NCBI GenBank assembly: GCA_963969495.1
Contig: OZ018335.1
Coordinates: 86,879,256-86,943,255 of the forward strand
Direction: 5' to 3'
Length of the DNA stretch: 64,000 nt
DNA from: Ceratothoa steindachneri
Lineage: Eukaryota > Arthropoda > Malacostraca > Isopoda > Cymothoidae
The position numbers and the translations under genes are program-made. Each line of letters opens with the position of its first letter. The first letter of the stretch is position 1. The notes under the pieces were generated by a model that was given only the letters and a program-made list of their open reading frames with translations, was not told where the DNA came from and ran no database searches. Shown in pieces: positions 1-12,565 of this stretch.

Positions 1-284
1 GAAATGCAACTTGGAAAGCCAGTAGTTAAGTCTCGGTTAACCGTTAATTGCAATCTGTATTAGTTGCTCCAGAGCATATCTAAAGCGATCTTAGGTCAGA
101 TGTTGCTCATTGGTCACATAGAAATCAAGTTTTGAATTATTTATAATTTACTTTTCTTTATTGCGTACAATCTTTGTGTAATAAAATCTCAGTTAGAATT
201 TTGTTACGATCGTCAGAGCTTCATAATCTTTTCTGCAAGTTCCTTGGGCGTGCCGAGCGGCCTATGCACATTTACACATGCAAG

Positions 285-1010
285 ATGTCGTCATTTGATT
301 TTCCCGTCAACAAGGAGAGATCCTTGGGTTGTCAGCCAAGGATCTAGTTGCATATATTCAGGATTAAGAAATAAATGAAAGGGCAGTATAACGAGAACAA
401 AGAGAAGCTGAAGAGAGAGGGGAAAAAGAACAAAGAGAAGCTGAAGAAAGAGAAAGAATTCGTCAGCTTAACAGGAATCATTTGGAGAACCATTTTTGTT
501 AGCTTGAGGAATAAATCCTCACAAAACCAATCGGTAAAGTTGCCAGTGTTTAAGGACGGCGAAGATTTAAGCGCCTACTTAACTGACTTTGAGAAAATTT
601 TCGAATTAGAAAATGGGATATTGAAGCCGATGAAGTCTCTCGACTACTTCCTCTCCTTAATACTCACCTTCGAGAAATTTTCCTTTCACTCTCGGCCATA
701 GCTACTCTCGACTACTCCACCCTCAATTCGGAATTATTATCGGCTGTTAATATGAACCCCGATTACTATAAGTCAAAGTCCGTCAGGCGAGAATAAATCC
801 CGGCCAGACCTTCCGCCAATTTGAATTCACCCTCCAGAGGACTTTCCAATTATGGTTGGACTCAGCCCAAGTCAACCGCAGAGTTGGTGGGGTTGGACAT
901 ATTTGTCCTTTGTGTGTTTTTTGGGGGGCATTGTATTTTTCTTTAATTTGTTTATATATGCTTCCACTACCCTTTATGAATGAATCCTTTTGATTTTTTT
1001 TGTAACTCGC
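285..1010 (+). pseudogene. Degenerate gag-like relic of an LTR retrotransposon
   Basis: Several + frames read as a retrotransposon gag protein when stops and frameshifts are ignored. A charged Glu/Arg/Lys coiled stretch (about 375-470, repeated EQREAEE-type units) is followed by LPVFKDGEDLSAYLTDFEKI (about 540-600). After a frame change come a segment like LSAIATLDYSTLNSELLSAV (about 690-750) and one like FRQFEFTLQRTFQLW (about 815-865). That order (charged N-terminus, 'LPxF..D..YLxxFE', 'DYxxLxxALL', 'GETFxQF') is the usual layout of Ty3/gypsy-type capsid proteins. Several in-frame stops show it is dead. No protease, RT or clear LTR was found beside it, and the element may begin before the window. 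The class assignment is an inference from these weak motifs. Confidence 0.5.
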
Positions 1011-1030
1011 TGTTGTAGGTTAGTCGAGCT

Positions 1031-1050
1031 TATATATATATATATATATA
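1031..1050. repeat. (TA)n microsatellite
   Basis: Uninterrupted TA dinucleotide tract just downstream of the gag-like relic. Confidence 0.9.
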
Positions 1051-2300
1051 TTTATTTGTTTTATTAATTTTTAATAAACCAAATAAACTTTAACATGACG
1101 CGTAGGTTCCTGCCTCGGTTATCGCTTGAGGATCGTCCTCTAAGAGTGCTAATCTTTATTTTTTTTCTAGTGAAAGAATAAAAGGGGTTTCTTTCTTGAC
1201 TTTATCAATTATTGCTACTTTAACTCGTTCGAGGATAATTCAAACAGTGCTTTTACTAAAAACATAGACTTTAATGAACATAAACCATCTCCATAAATAA
1301 TATAAAACAAATATAGATATAAAAATACACTTAAAAAAAAAGAAAATGGGATTACTGGGTGAGCTCTTCGAAGCTCGCTTGGAGATAGAATTTTACGGGG
1401 AAAACAATTTTGAGTTAATATCTTTGTCCTTGGCCAGACATCCAATAAATTAATTATTATGCACGGGGACATAAACAACAAGATTATTCTTTACTCACAT
1501 AAGGTAATGTAAATTAAATACTCGCGACCACTTAGACTATCCCAGGAGATTTTGATCCGAGTTGGTTGTTTGTTCACTAGATGGCCTTCGTCGACTTCAT
1601 AGGCGAGTTGGCGGGTGACGTCACGAGAGATCTGGGTTGGGTGGATGCCCAAGCGAAAGCTTAGTCTTTCTACTTTTCTTCCAGACGGAATGAAATCGTT
1701 GTCTTCTTTTTATTTTTTCTATCTAGTTGGGGTTTGTCCAACTCAGATAGAGTAAGATTTGGAGTCCTTAAACTGGCTAGCTTGATACTCAATATCTTGT
1801 GGGCTCGAACGGCGCCGAGCTTCCTTGGTACGATCCGGTTTCGTACAAGGACTGCGAGTTCTCTTCAACTTGCAGAAAACTTTCTACCGGTGATTTTTGA
1901 GTTTCCTGATCGAACTAGAAAAATCTCTCAACCGGTGACTTACTTGTCTCTTCCGTTAGAACGAACCAAAAGCCTTGTTTACTCGGGTCAACCTGTTATA
2001 TACACAAATTACTCCCGCGGGGTTGGGAAGGTGGAAGGGAAAGACTCGCAAGGTCAGACCTCAGATTGGTCTCCCGCGTTTGGTGTCTTGTAGCTTGGAG
2101 AGAGGGTAATACGAGATCGGCAGTTTGCACTTTTGAATGGATTGTTTATAAGTACACCCTCGAAGGGCCAGTCTTTTGAGCTGAGGTCAGGAATCTGTCT
2201 CGTAACATTTACCCTTTTGCCCGTTCTCCTATGTTACCTGAGAACATCGGAGGGGCAAATATAAACCAAGATGTCTTTTGTTACTATTTCCTTGGCCTAG

Positions 2301-2304
<4 letters not shown>
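1051..2304. other. Unassigned stretch with GC-richer island
   Basis: About 1560-2280 is clearly richer in G+C than its surroundings and holds an open + frame of 119 codons (1734-2093). Its protein resembles no family I know. Short sequence themes repeat within it ('accggtga' near 1890 and 1935), so an LTR or other non-coding repeat is as likely as a gene. Confidence 0.4.

Positions 2305-2353
<49 letters not shown>
2305..2353. repeat. (TA)n microsatellite
   Basis: About 49 bp of nearly pure TA repeats. Confidence 0.9.
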
Positions 2354-2354
<1 letters not shown>

Positions 2355-4440
2355 TAAACTCTTATTATATCTCTTCACTCACATTTCCCTGTATTTAATT
2401 TTTTGTGGGTGTTTTTGTTCGCTGGTTAGCAACGATACCTTTTTAAATATACCTTCCACCAGGGATTAAACGAAAGTCATTCATTCATTTAGTGAGCGCT
2501 GTGTCGACTTAAATTTAAGTGTCCTCCTTTATTGTACAACTCTAGACTCAGGTCATAATTCTCCTATACACGACGCCTCCCATGTTTGTGGATGCCCTTT
2601 TCCATCCTCTACGCATCACAAAAAAAGTCATCTTCAGAAAGGCAGGCGAGTGATATGATGCCCTCGAAGGACCAGCGCGAAAGGAAGCCACCTCAGAAAT
2701 ACTCCTAATCAGCTCCTTCTTTCTAAACCACGTGCGCCTAGAAAGAGAAGTTTGGAAAGTTCAAGATAAAATCAGCCCCGCGCTGAATCACCCGACGCAG
2801 CTGTATTTGTTTTACGGCGCTATTGCTATCTGCCCTTTTCTGCGATAACGCTGTGCGCCGTCATCTTAACCTTACCTCCATATCACGAGTCAAGTTTCAC
2901 TGTCTGGACCGACTCGTTATCACGAAGTGTGTCTGCTTATACTCCTGACAGACTTCTAAACAATTTGTAAAGCAAATGATGAATTATGGCAGGTGAAAAT
3001 GTCCAAATCTTACTTGAAACAGCTATGGGTAAGAAGAAACTAATTGGAGCACATGTTATAGTTAGGAAACGCAGCTTTCCAGCTTCTTCCCACCTTCAAA
3101 CTTTAGGGCACGCACTCTTGCAGATCTTAGCTTCAGCATATTTATCCATACTCTTATTCACACCGTCTTGAGAGGTGTAATTGTGAAAGGAGTTTTTCAG
3201 ACCATGGTTTATAATAAACTGCCTGAAAACTTATTTGATGGAAATGTTCTTCATCGAAATTAAATGAAATTTGTTAAATTCAAAGGTGGTTAAATCTTCT
3301 TTTAAAATAACGGACGAGAAAAAAATCAATGTTTGCGTTGATTTGAATGAAGGAAAACTAAAATTGCAACAAATATAAAAATTATGGTAAAATAATTAAG
3401 AACAATGGCTATTATTATCAAGGGGTTGTTTGTAATCTCATTTTTTATGATATAACAAGTGCTAAGCTACATATATGAAATGATAAGGAAGGGAATTTCC
3501 GCAAAGAAATATATCCATTAATTTCTTTAGTGCTCGTTGACCAATTATCCTCATCATCTGGCTCTATTTCCATTTTTAGAGTTGTAAAGTCTCTGTTACA
3601 TTGAATCTCACAGCCAAATACCTCAGCACTTTTGCTATATCGTCAAAATTGAGATTATAACAACCTTTTAATAATAATAGCTATTGTTGCTCAAGGACTG
3701 CGATAAAGTTTTAATAAGAAGAATTTTAGTCAAATAGAATTATGATAAATCTTTGGGGGTTTTATGCAAATGAATATCCAATTTTAAATTTGAAAAGTAA
3801 TCAAATAATCGCATTTGAATTCCAGTGGCTTCAACATCAAAGTTTAACTCCAAAGTTCGAATATTAACGTCCCTTTTAGGTGAGAAAAAATAAGGGAAAA
3901 TGAAATGGCAGATATATTACATAGGGCTCTCATTATCTTATTCATTTGTACTCTTTAAATGGTGCCTTTTAATTTGAAATAATTATATACAAGATGAGAA
4001 GTGGAAAATAAAATGATCTATTAAATAAATCCCCTTAAAATTTATAAATAATGGTTTACATAAACCTTCTTAAAGTATCAGATTTTATATATGGAAAGGG
4101 ATGTAGTAATAACTAAATAACCTATTCCAATAATTTTATCTAAGGCTATGTATGGGTAGCTATTTAAAAACTAAAGAAAGGTTATTGGAATTTGAATTTT
4201 ACGCTACATATATCCAATTAAACCTCTTCGATATTAATTTGTCAAAAATATGTAACCAGACGAAATATCTAGACTAATTAAGTAAAATTTCTGAATTTCT
4301 AATATTACACCTTTCTTTAAAGCTATGCTTAGTCGAGTTCAATCTCCTTTGACCTAATCATTACTTACTGTTAGTCACGAGTGACCTTGAGTGCACATAA
4401 TGAAACGATGCTATGTAAATTACTTTTATTTTTTCCGCAG
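2354..4440. other. Intronic or intergenic sequence, nothing recognised
   Basis: AT-rich sequence with a more GC-rich island at about 2560-2960. No open frame with family resemblance was found. The end forms the 3' part of the intron before the first cadherin exon seen here, with a good polypyrimidine tract at 4421-4438. Confidence 0.5.
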
Positions 4441-4652
4441 ACCAAGGACCCAAGGGAGCCGGGAAGGGGACAGTTCGCACAAAAATATCACTGGATCGGG
4501 AACAGAATCGACAGCTCTTTGTCCCACTCTTTGTCAGTGATACTGGGCATCCCCCAATGACATCGACTAGAACCCTTACAATCCTCGTCGAGGATATTAA
4601 CGATAATAAGATGCGTCCTGGCGAGAAGAAGGTTTTCGTTCTGCGCACACAG
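4441..4652 (+). CDS. CadN: Cadherin-N-like gene, internal exon a (end of last EC repeat)
   Basis: This 212-bp exon is preceded by a pyrimidine-rich tract ending in cag (4438-4440) and followed by a gt donor (4653). The first two bases finish a codon from the previous exon (phase 1 intron), then 70 codons follow and the exon ends in phase 0. The protein shows the last part of an extracellular cadherin repeat: ISLDRE, LFVPLFVSDTGHPPM, TLTILVEDINDN. DINDN is the calcium-binding linker motif. It is followed by KMRPGEKK rather than the usual proline-aromatic start of another repeat, which in arthropod classic cadherins marks the passage into the non-chordate membrane-proximal domain. The role would be homophilic calcium-dependent adhesion at the cell surface. 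CadN fits best; a paralogue (CadN2 or shotgun) cannot be excluded. The upstream exon is not visible in 1-4440. Confidence 0.85.
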
Positions 4653-4669
4653 GTCGGTCGGTTATCTTT

Positions 4670-5440
4670 ACTCCCTACAATGGAATAAATTTATAGTCAA
4701 ATATAAGATAGCATTAAATAGTAATCCAAAGAGAGGACAGCTATAACATAAAACATGTAAACTGATTATTAAACAGGTTATTATATGTTTATTAGCAAGG
4801 AATTAAAGGTAAAATATGACCAACATTGTTGTGGCTAATTTTTGTTCACCCTCTGCGGATATATCATGACAAGAAAGTCTTAATAGCGGTTGCTTATGAC
4901 ATTTTGCCTTATATCTTTAATAAATGATTGTTGGGGAATTTCTGCTAAAGTTAACGACCATTAAATTCGTATTAATACCTTAATACGTGGCAAGAGAGTG
5001 ACGGGTATAGACTGTCACACAAGGCCACAGGAGGAGCGGAACGCTCTTTCTGCCCTCTGACCCACGGCTACACTTAAACCAATGAATTGGTTGAACCAAA
5101 ACGAAAGCAAAACTGGCAAGCTAATTATTGTCTATTCAATACATAAATTATAAGACCAAATTCATTTATGGAAAAGAAATTGGAAAAAGAATTATTATTT
5201 TGGTAAAAGTCAAAATTAAACGTAGGTAAACGAATAATAATAGGAATAAACAGCCAAAGAAAGAAAGATTACCACTCATAGCTAGTGATATAAATTAAAT
5301 TCCGATTTTCTTAAAATGAAAGTGAATTAAATGTTATTTACCGGATGTTGATAAACCCTGTTACACTCATTCCGACGCTATCAACAAAGGAAACAATGAT
5401 AGTTTTAATGCAGTTAGACACCTCATTATTGTTTAAACAT
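4670..5440. other. Intron sequence, nothing recognised
   Basis: Plain AT-rich intronic DNA. I see no gene, repeat array or structured element. Confidence 0.5.
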
Positions 5441-5449
5441 AAATGTGTT

Positions 5450-6060
5450 TAAGTTGTAAATGGTATTCAATGTATCAGCCATCGAGGGCGAGCACGTTTT
5501 GCAAGCTAGACTTGAAGCCTGCCCACACGTTGCGGATGACGTCCACCCTCATGCTGGCTCATTCGCAGCTAAAGGAGGACTTCAGCTTGTCGACGTTGCT
5601 GTGGCGGACCTGGTGGAACTTGCCCTCGGCAAGACTACACGCTGTAGTCAGGAGATTGAGGTCGGGCGAATGCGGCGGTGAAAGTCCTTCGAACAGATGT
5701 TTTTTTATCAACCCCCACTACGCCACACAGTCATGGCCTTGGGAGCCTTGATACTGTCCTGCTGAAAGTCTTATTCCACTTTCTTCGTTATCTTTCACAC
5801 TAAGGCCAAGACTTTCGTGGCCATGTAAAAAATTCACCGTCATTACTTTACCAAATATATTCCATATAATTGTAGCTTACTGTTTTATTCAAAAGAACTT
5901 CATATTTGCATATTTTTCTTTTACGGTAGCTGCATGGGCTAGAGTAACAGAGGGGAACCTATTTCTATTGTGGAGTATATCACTTCCAGGTTTATTTTTT
6001 GTTAAGTCAACAACAATCGCCATTCCTCATTGTTATAATTGAGGCCCGCGTCTACAAGGA
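5450..6060 (-). pseudogene. Mariner-family transposase C-terminal relic
   Basis: Read on the minus strand from about 5690 down, the sequence gives PPHSPDLNLL, then after a 1-base shift DYSV, then EGKFHQVRHSNVDKLKSSF, ASMRVDVIRNVW and a final GWYIE-type end near 5450. SPDLNxxDY carries the third catalytic acid of DDD-type (mariner/maT-like) transposases, and the tail with regularly spaced R/K and W followed by GxYIE is the usual C-terminus. Weaker similarity (VMTVNF, HGHESLGLSV) continues upstream to about 6060. Stops and frameshifts make it inactive. Terminal inverted repeats were not found. Confidence 0.6.
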
Positions 6061-6099
6061 GAAAAAAGGTCATTCAGAATCAGTATACCATCTGTGGCT

Positions 6100-8520
6100 G
6101 ATGATAATCCTTTGAAAACACAACCACGATCACGAGATAAAAATTATCTGTTAACCCTTTCGAAGAAGAATCCATCAATTAAATCTGGAACCCAAAAGTT
6201 CGGCTTGAATCTTAGATCCCTCAAAACTTCCCTCAACAAATGTGGCCTATCTCATCAGTAGATAGACTCGGTGGAGCTTAGTTTAATTAATGTATTGGAT
6301 GCTTTGGTACAGGTTAGACCCAACTACGAGTTACTGGCCTCATGGTACTTTATAGGGTAAAGTAAGATATTTATACAATTCATATGTCATGAAAAAGTAA
6401 CAATCGCAAGTATGTTCTTCGGACTCACTCAAATCCAAATGAATGGCAAATGTCATATGATAGGTAACCTATGCCTGGTCACATAGGGTACAACAAAAAT
6501 TAGGAACAATTTTTGATGCTCACCCACGTTACAACCGGCGTAATACCGCTAGCCATTTAGAATGACAAGTTTAGAAATCACATTTTTGTAATTTGACTCT
6601 TAATTCACCGTAGAAGCAACAGAAAGAATGCGGACTGTGTATACAGTTTCTTGCACTCAATGATGTTGTTGGGGTATGTAGACAATTGTTTAAGAACACT
6701 TAAGGAAAATATATATATTTACCATGCAATAATCTAATATACCACAAGTGGAGATGCACAGAGCAGAATCGCGTAGCATACTATCAAGCATAAGCACAAC
6801 AACCATCATATTACACAGAGCGATGATCTGTCGACAGAGGTCAGTTCAAGCCTACAGTTGAACGATATCTTACTCAGATACTTATGTGTGTGTACTATTT
6901 CCAATTTCTTATATGTTCACTCATGTCTTCATACACCATTTGACTCATATTCTAGAGCCATGCTGTAAATAACATGTTCTTGAATTGCACAAATAATAAA
7001 AATAGCAGTTTTTTTACATTTTTGTTTCACATTTTTCGTAGATCATGGAGACATAAGTATATATTATTTATAATAATATATGAGTATGTTGAAAGAAATG
7101 AAATATGATTGATAAAGAGAATCTGAAAACATAATTAGATTCAGCATGCAAAAAATACATAACAGATATTCATATCATTCCTGGGTAAACATTTTTGTTT
7201 GAATTATGTGATCAGATGAAAAAATGCGTATGGTGAACAAAATTTTAATAATGGGGCAAATTTTGTTCGGCTCATTTAGGTTATTCACTTCCAAGAATTT
7301 CAACCAAGTTTGGCCACAATCCCAAGACAAAATGTTTCGAAAGTAATGCGTGAAACACCGCAATAAACTATTAAAGCTCACTAAATTTAATTTAGTAAAT
7401 TGATAAATCTACTCTTTAGCATATTTATAATTATATATGCACTAAGTATTCCATCTGGCATTAAATAGTAATATATTAAATGTTACATTGAACGAAATTT
7501 AGTCTAAAAGTGTGACATGACTAATTGGGGTGTATGTACACTATATCTATGTTTTAACCAATAAATAGTAGCTTTTTTTTATTAAGCATTTTAGATTTCA
7601 CTTCTAATTTATGAAAAATATTTATTTCATTGAAATTCAATTTTTTATTATTTTTTAGAGGAAAAAGTATCCTGCTTTTGATGTGTAATTCATTTTATCC
7701 CGACGTTAATTCAAGAACTATTTGACATCTTCAGAGAAACAGAAATTAATAAATACTCACTCGTTTTATGTAAACAGGATGTTATAAAAGAAAAAGCCTA
7801 GATACAGATTCTTCTCTATTATAGAGAAATTGTTATGTTCCTATAACTTGCTTAAATTCACTTGATAATTTTACATTTTTATAATAATACTTTACCTTAT
7901 TTTGTGTATTATCGCTTTGAGATCTTACATGCCATTTTATTATATTTTATTAAAAATATTTTTTAGATTTTCTTGAGATTTTGGGGGTATATTTCGAATA
8001 GGGCATTAATATTTTTATAGATAGTGTTTTCGGTGCTATATTGTAGGGAGTGATTATTCTTAGATAATTTTATATCTTTCATCATCAAACAAATCAGGTT
8101 GAACTGTTTTTGTATGGACGGCAATTAGTGCTTTAATTATGCATAAGTTATATTTATATGGAGAGTAAGAGTTGAATTTGGTGTCTTTCCGAATATTTAT
8201 AAATTAACTCTCTCGTTATTTTCTGTTTCAAGTATAATTTCTAAGTAGTGAAAAGTCTTTGCTTTGGGTTTATCATACTTACATTCATAAATAATAATTA
8301 AAATATTTAGGTTAAAAATTGAAAATATAAAGAATATTAGATCAATAGATGTTGTTTTACTCTTTGCAAATGTATTAGTCAAAGAAATCATTAATATCAT
8401 TATGAAATAATTCTACGAAAAGAGCGAACTTAGACACCAGATATAGAAAAATAGGCTGTCATGGAACTAATTATTTAATATAGAAGATTTCTACTTTAAA
8501 AATCTCATTAATACAAAGTT
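6100..8520. other. AT-rich intron, nothing recognised
   Basis: Very AT-rich (homopolymer A/T runs, short TA stretches). The open frames are short and have no family features. Confidence 0.5.
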
Positions 8521-9060
8521 TCATCAACAGAAATCTCTAGAAAGAAAATTGCAATCAATTTGCCAAAAACAAATAAACAGAAACCAAGCAAAAACAGAAA
8601 ACAAATAAAAGAAGCAGGATGCAAGCTCTAGTGTCGCTGAGCGGTCCGCTTTCTCTGGATGCTGGAGCATGGGGAGGAGGCCAGTCAACTTTAAGACTTC
8701 AAATAGTCCATAATTCTGGATCCGTAGAGAGCTCTCTTGTAATGTTAATGAGTAAAGTAACTTGCGCAAAGATCGCCAGAATGAGACATCGAACAAGAAT
8801 GGCCAATTCAAAAATGAGACAAAGAGACCTGAAGTCATCGGGGCATTGGGCGTCAAGCCCAGGAACAGTCGCGGCGTGATGTCTGCCAACATTAAGGTCC
8901 CATCGGCCGACTCCCATCTTTTCCGCCAGAGAACCTTGAGAATTACCTGAATTATGTACTAGTGTGAGGGAGAGAGAAGCGCTAGTCTGTTCACTCAGTT
9001 CCTGCGAACTATTTTGCGGCCTAATTTCCCAGCAATCCAATAGAAGATAAACTAGACAGC
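8521..9060. other. Unassigned GC-richer island with overlapping open frames
   Basis: Overlapping open frames occur on both strands (up to 122 codons on the minus strand, 8524-8892), but none resembles a known domain. The base composition differs from the flanking intron, so this is probably repeat-derived, possibly part of the LINE whose RNase H lies just to the right. Confidence 0.35.
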
Positions 9061-9109
9061 CACCTGGCTTGATATAATCTTAGACACACGGATACCTTGA
9101 AAAAAGTGG

Positions 9110-9310
9110 TGCTGATATTCCTATGCCTTGAGAAGACATAAGGCGTTTTGTGTGTCAATATTGATTACGATCCGGTCTTCGAATAGTACACAACGTGTTA
9201 TCTCCTCTACTGAGTGTTGTATTGCAATCAGTTCTGACGTGAAGAAAGTCGCATCTCCTCTGACTTCAAACAGATGCGATACGTCGTGAAAATAAAACTT
9301 ACTCATTGGA
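9110..9310 (-). pseudogene. LINE RNase H domain relic (I/jockey type)
   Basis: The minus-strand frame reads SHLFEVRGDATFFTSELIAI, then QHSVEEI, IVINIDTQNALCLLKA. The pattern 'aELxAIxxxxxxI....IxIxxDxQxAL..L' is that of the RNase H domain carried by I-clade LINEs, with the acidic Glu and Asp in place. A very similar segment occurs on the + strand at 35.7 kb, so both probably come from one family. No reverse transcriptase was recovered next to it, so this is a fragment. Confidence 0.5.
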
Positions 9311-10083
9311 CAGTGAACTTGTCCAATATATAGGCACAGATTCAGCGTGACACGAAGTGAGTTCCCAAAAGGTTGAATGCAATACTTGATGCACCGTGGC
9401 TACAAATTATCAAATTGACGATATACAGAGTGGCGTCGTTTGTAAAACCCTAAGGCCGCGGATGCAATGAGAGCCGTTGACGACGGAGAGTGAGACAGGC
9501 CTGCGCAAAAGAAGAGCAAAGTTGACTGTGGATGAGAGAGGGAAAGTCGTATCTCATGAGCATTGAGTAGCATGCCTTCAGCGGCGGACGAGCGAATGGA
9601 ACGGTGGCCATTCTTCAAAACCTACCTGAAACTAGCTATAGCTCTATGAAAGTCACTGACGATAAAATCATTTGGTCGAGACTTAAGCGCATTTAGTTGT
9701 ATTGAATCGGTTTGAGGGCTGTTATACACCCTACCTTGGAATAGTAGTTAAGCCCACTGCGATGAGATTTCTGGAAAGTCACCTAACCTAACCTCGTTTT
9801 CTCTGAAAAAAAAATTGGTCATTTCCTGAAGCGCAGACCACTGCGCCAGCTCCAAGCGAAACCAAGGAGGATTATCAGGTAGCAGCAGCCCATAAAATTA
9901 TAGTCATTGCCAATAAGGTTTCGACAACTTCCCACCCTAAATCAGGCTGAGCATTTGAAGATCGAATGGACAGATCGGAAGCAGGTAAAAAGAAGCGGTT
10001 ATCGGGCTAGTGATGCTTAAACTATCCCACATTTATGACATCTAGCTCCATCTTGTATATCATTTTGATTACTACAGAAGATA
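9311..10083. other. Unassigned intron sequence
   Basis: A minus-strand open frame of 72 codons (9400-9618) has no recognised features and could be a worn part of the same LINE as the RNase H relic. The rest holds nothing I can name. Confidence 0.35.
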
Positions 10084-10107
10084 CGAGGGGCGGTCAATAA
10101 GTTTTGC
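10084..10107 (+). repeat. Mariner copy 1 left terminal inverted repeat
   Basis: 24 bp, exact reverse complement of 10931-10954; bounded on the outside by TA. Confidence 0.9.
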
Positions 10108-10203
10108 GAATCGGTAGGGCAAAACAGATGAAGGGGGATGGCTGTTTTGGGGGGTTAAGAAGCAGTAGCTGATCGCAGATCGTCAGTCACAAATTTCTCA
10201 ACA

Positions 10204-10830
10204 ATAGAGAAGGTTGAGCACCGCACAGTGATCATTTTTTTTACCAAGGAGGGCAAGAATGCAAAAGAGATTCATGAACGCATGGTTGCAGTGTACACTG
10301 ACACAGCCCCTTCCTATGCAACAATTTCTCGCTGGAATAGGGAGTTCAGCCATGGTCGTGAGTCCCTTGAAGATTATTCCCGTCCAGGACGCCCGTCAGA
10401 CGTGACCAACGAGGACAATGTGGCCCGTGTGGAGAGGATAATCCTCGAAAATCGACGCGTGAAGGCGAAGAAATCGAGCGATAACGTGGAATATCATATG
10501 GAAGTGTTATGAACATCATCCACGACAATTTGGCCATGACCAAGGTCTCTGCCCGTTGGGTCCCTAGAAACCTCACGCCCCATGATCGACTTCAACGTTG
10601 TCAAAGTCCACAAGGCCAGATTTACACAAGCTTGCCTGAGCGAGTGCGGATTTAAGGAGCTCAACCAGTCCCCCTACAGTCCGATCCGGCCCGTAGCGAC
10701 TACTTTTTATTCTACCAGCTCAAGGCTGTACTGCTTGGACGCCGGTTTGGGGACGATGAAGATGTCCAGATTGCCGTCCAGGAGTGGATTGAACAGCAGT
10801 CGGGAGATTTCTAGTTGTCGGAATTCCAAG
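10204..10830 (+). pseudogene. Broken mariner transposase (copy 1)
   Basis: By comparison with copy 2 the start codon should be at 10204, but it reads ata. The frame continues EKVEHRTVI, FTKEGKNAKEIHERMVAVY, YATISRWNREFSHG, RPGRPSDVTNEDNVARVERI, the paired helix-turn-helix region of mariner transposases. A 1-base slip near 10480 changes frame, then NIIHDNLAMTKVSARWVPR and LTPHDRLQRC follow. After the deletion the other frame gives VHKAR, CGFKEL and, across further shifts, the worn third-acid region (PYSPxxxP..DYF) and GRRFGDDEDVQIAVQEWIEQ, the usual C-terminus. It cannot make an active enzyme. Confidence 0.85.
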
Positions 10831-10930
10831 CTTCAGGGACAAGCGGCACAAGTGCATTGAAGTCGAGGGTAGTTATATTTTAAAATAATAAAACACTTTT
10901 CCTTATATCTCGTTTCATAATATCCAAATT

Positions 10931-10954
10931 GCAAAACTTATTGACCGCCCCTCG
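10931..10954 (-). repeat. Mariner copy 1 right terminal inverted repeat
   Basis: 24 bp, exact reverse complement of 10084-10107; bounded on the outside by TA. Confidence 0.9.
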
Positions 10955-10956
10955 TA

Positions 10957-12491
10957 GTGTCTTGGTTGGCGGTAGAATTTACGCATTAATAACACTATGC
11001 CTCCTATAGAGGCGTAGCTTCTCTTCTACTGAATGATAGGAGTTATTTTTAACGAGAAGAGCAAAGTCATCTTGCCTGGTGTAAATCGGGCATCTTATTG
11101 CCTATTTCCATCCCGTGATAGGGGGGCTTCTAATGTGATTTCCTGGGTGGGTTAGCAAGGGAGCGAACAGTGCTTATTCTTCTAAGAGAGAGAAAACGAG
11201 AGGAAAGGAACCTCCTTAGCTCATTACAGTTGTCCCGGAATCCACAGCAATTCCATTGGCGCAATATTCCCTCATTAAAAACTCGTACGCCTTCCGAAGA
11301 CCGAACCTTGGTGGATTTTGGCCGTAGAGACTCTGAAGACATTGTTGCCTTCAAGAAACTATTAGGTGAGTTTGGTCTCCTTGTGCGATTCTTTTCCTCC
11401 CTCTCATTCGAAAACTTTTTCCGGTTAGGCAGCTTAGAAGGAGGGATCCATTTTTTTGTCGGAACCTGCGTCTTCGAGTCGCCAAACTCCATCATTATGC
11501 TGGAGCCTGGGAACCGATGCTGCCTTAAGACTGTCATCTCCTCAAAGACCCGCAATTATTGTCTCCTGAACACCTTGAGGGGGGTTTGCCTTCTGTATGA
11601 CTAACGATTCTATGGAGCCGCGTGGCCCTTTCGCCTTAGAGGTAACGATCACTTGGGCAACCTCAGGCTTTAACCAATGCTAAATGTCAGCCATTTGAAC
11701 CGCCAGCTCTACCATGGGAGCTAGTCGAGATCGAATTCATAGAAGGGTTCCAAATGGGCGCGGAAGCGACCGTGCTTTTAGTGCTGGATGGGACAGAAAA
11801 AAGTGTTCCTACTTATATATTGTTGCTTAGGACATAACAGGTCACGTTGGGCGGGACAAGATTAGGTCCCTAGGCTCGCAAAAAAAGATTGAGTCCGCAG
11901 CCTAAACGGCCAAGCCCTCCTTTTCTAGCAGGGCAACATGTGTTTCTTCGCAATGTGCACAATTAACCGTACACAATAAGGACCTATCGTGTACGGTCTT
12001 AGAGTAATTCACGTAGGCTTCAGGTAGACAGGAGTTTGCACACCTAATAAATATACACTATACCTTTCGTCTGGCTAAGGCAGTGTCAGGGGTAGCACTA
12101 TAGGGTCAGAGAACGAATACTTTGACGATGTAGCGATACCAACCTACAGGCACCGACTCAGGGAGTCAGGTAGTTCTCGAAGCCCCACATATTTCATCAG
12201 CACACTTTCAAAGTTGAATGGCCCTTGCTCTGTCAGCACTTCAGTTAAGAAAGGGGGGTCAAAAGTCATCCTTTCGATGCGAGACCCCCATATATTGTGG
12301 TCTAAGCTTACCTGAACCGTAAAATACCAACATTTCGTCCATGGAATTTTCATAACCTCCCTATACATACTGTTTGAAAGTTATTCCCCGCCAAATAACC
12401 CCAAAATATGACGTTTGTCTGATTTTGCATTATAATTAATTCCTTTTTGTGCGCTTTCAGGTGAACTAATGAGTGTAACAGAGTATCTATA

Positions 12492-12494
<3 letters not shown>
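10957..12494. other. Unassigned island with long antisense-overlapping open frames
   Basis: At 11130-11604 there are open frames of 144 codons (+) and 141 codons (-) over the same DNA. The minus product is Arg/Ser rich, and neither resembles a family I know. A further 74-codon minus frame lies at 12144-12368. The region is GC-richer than the intron around it, which suggests repeat-derived DNA. A host exon cannot be excluded, but no consistent splice structure was seen. Confidence 0.35.

Positions 12495-12565
<71 letters not shown>

Larger units (their letters stand above)
10084..10954 (+). mobile_element. Mariner copy 1, internally deleted (871 bp)
   Basis: Perfect 24-bp terminal inverted repeats (10084-10107 and 10931-10954; starting cgaggggcggtcaataag) are flanked on both sides by TA (10082-10083, 10955-10956), the mariner target-site duplication. 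The inside carries the N-terminal DNA-binding part of a mariner transposase, joined directly to its C-terminal part. About 125 codons that should hold the first two catalytic acids are missing. The junction near 10590-10610 also shifts the frame. A polyadenylation-like aataaa lies near 10887. The second copy (43350-44264) has the same junction, so this is a non-autonomous, amplified deletion derivative rather than a private accident. Confidence 0.9.

Noticed and set aside
1734..2093. 119-codon + frame as a host gene
   Set aside because: No recognised domain, no splice context, and the island contains short repeated themes; left as unassigned.
4361..4648. 95-codon minus-strand open frame over cadherin exon a
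   Set aside because: It is the antisense of a well-supported exon with splice sites and family match on the + strand.
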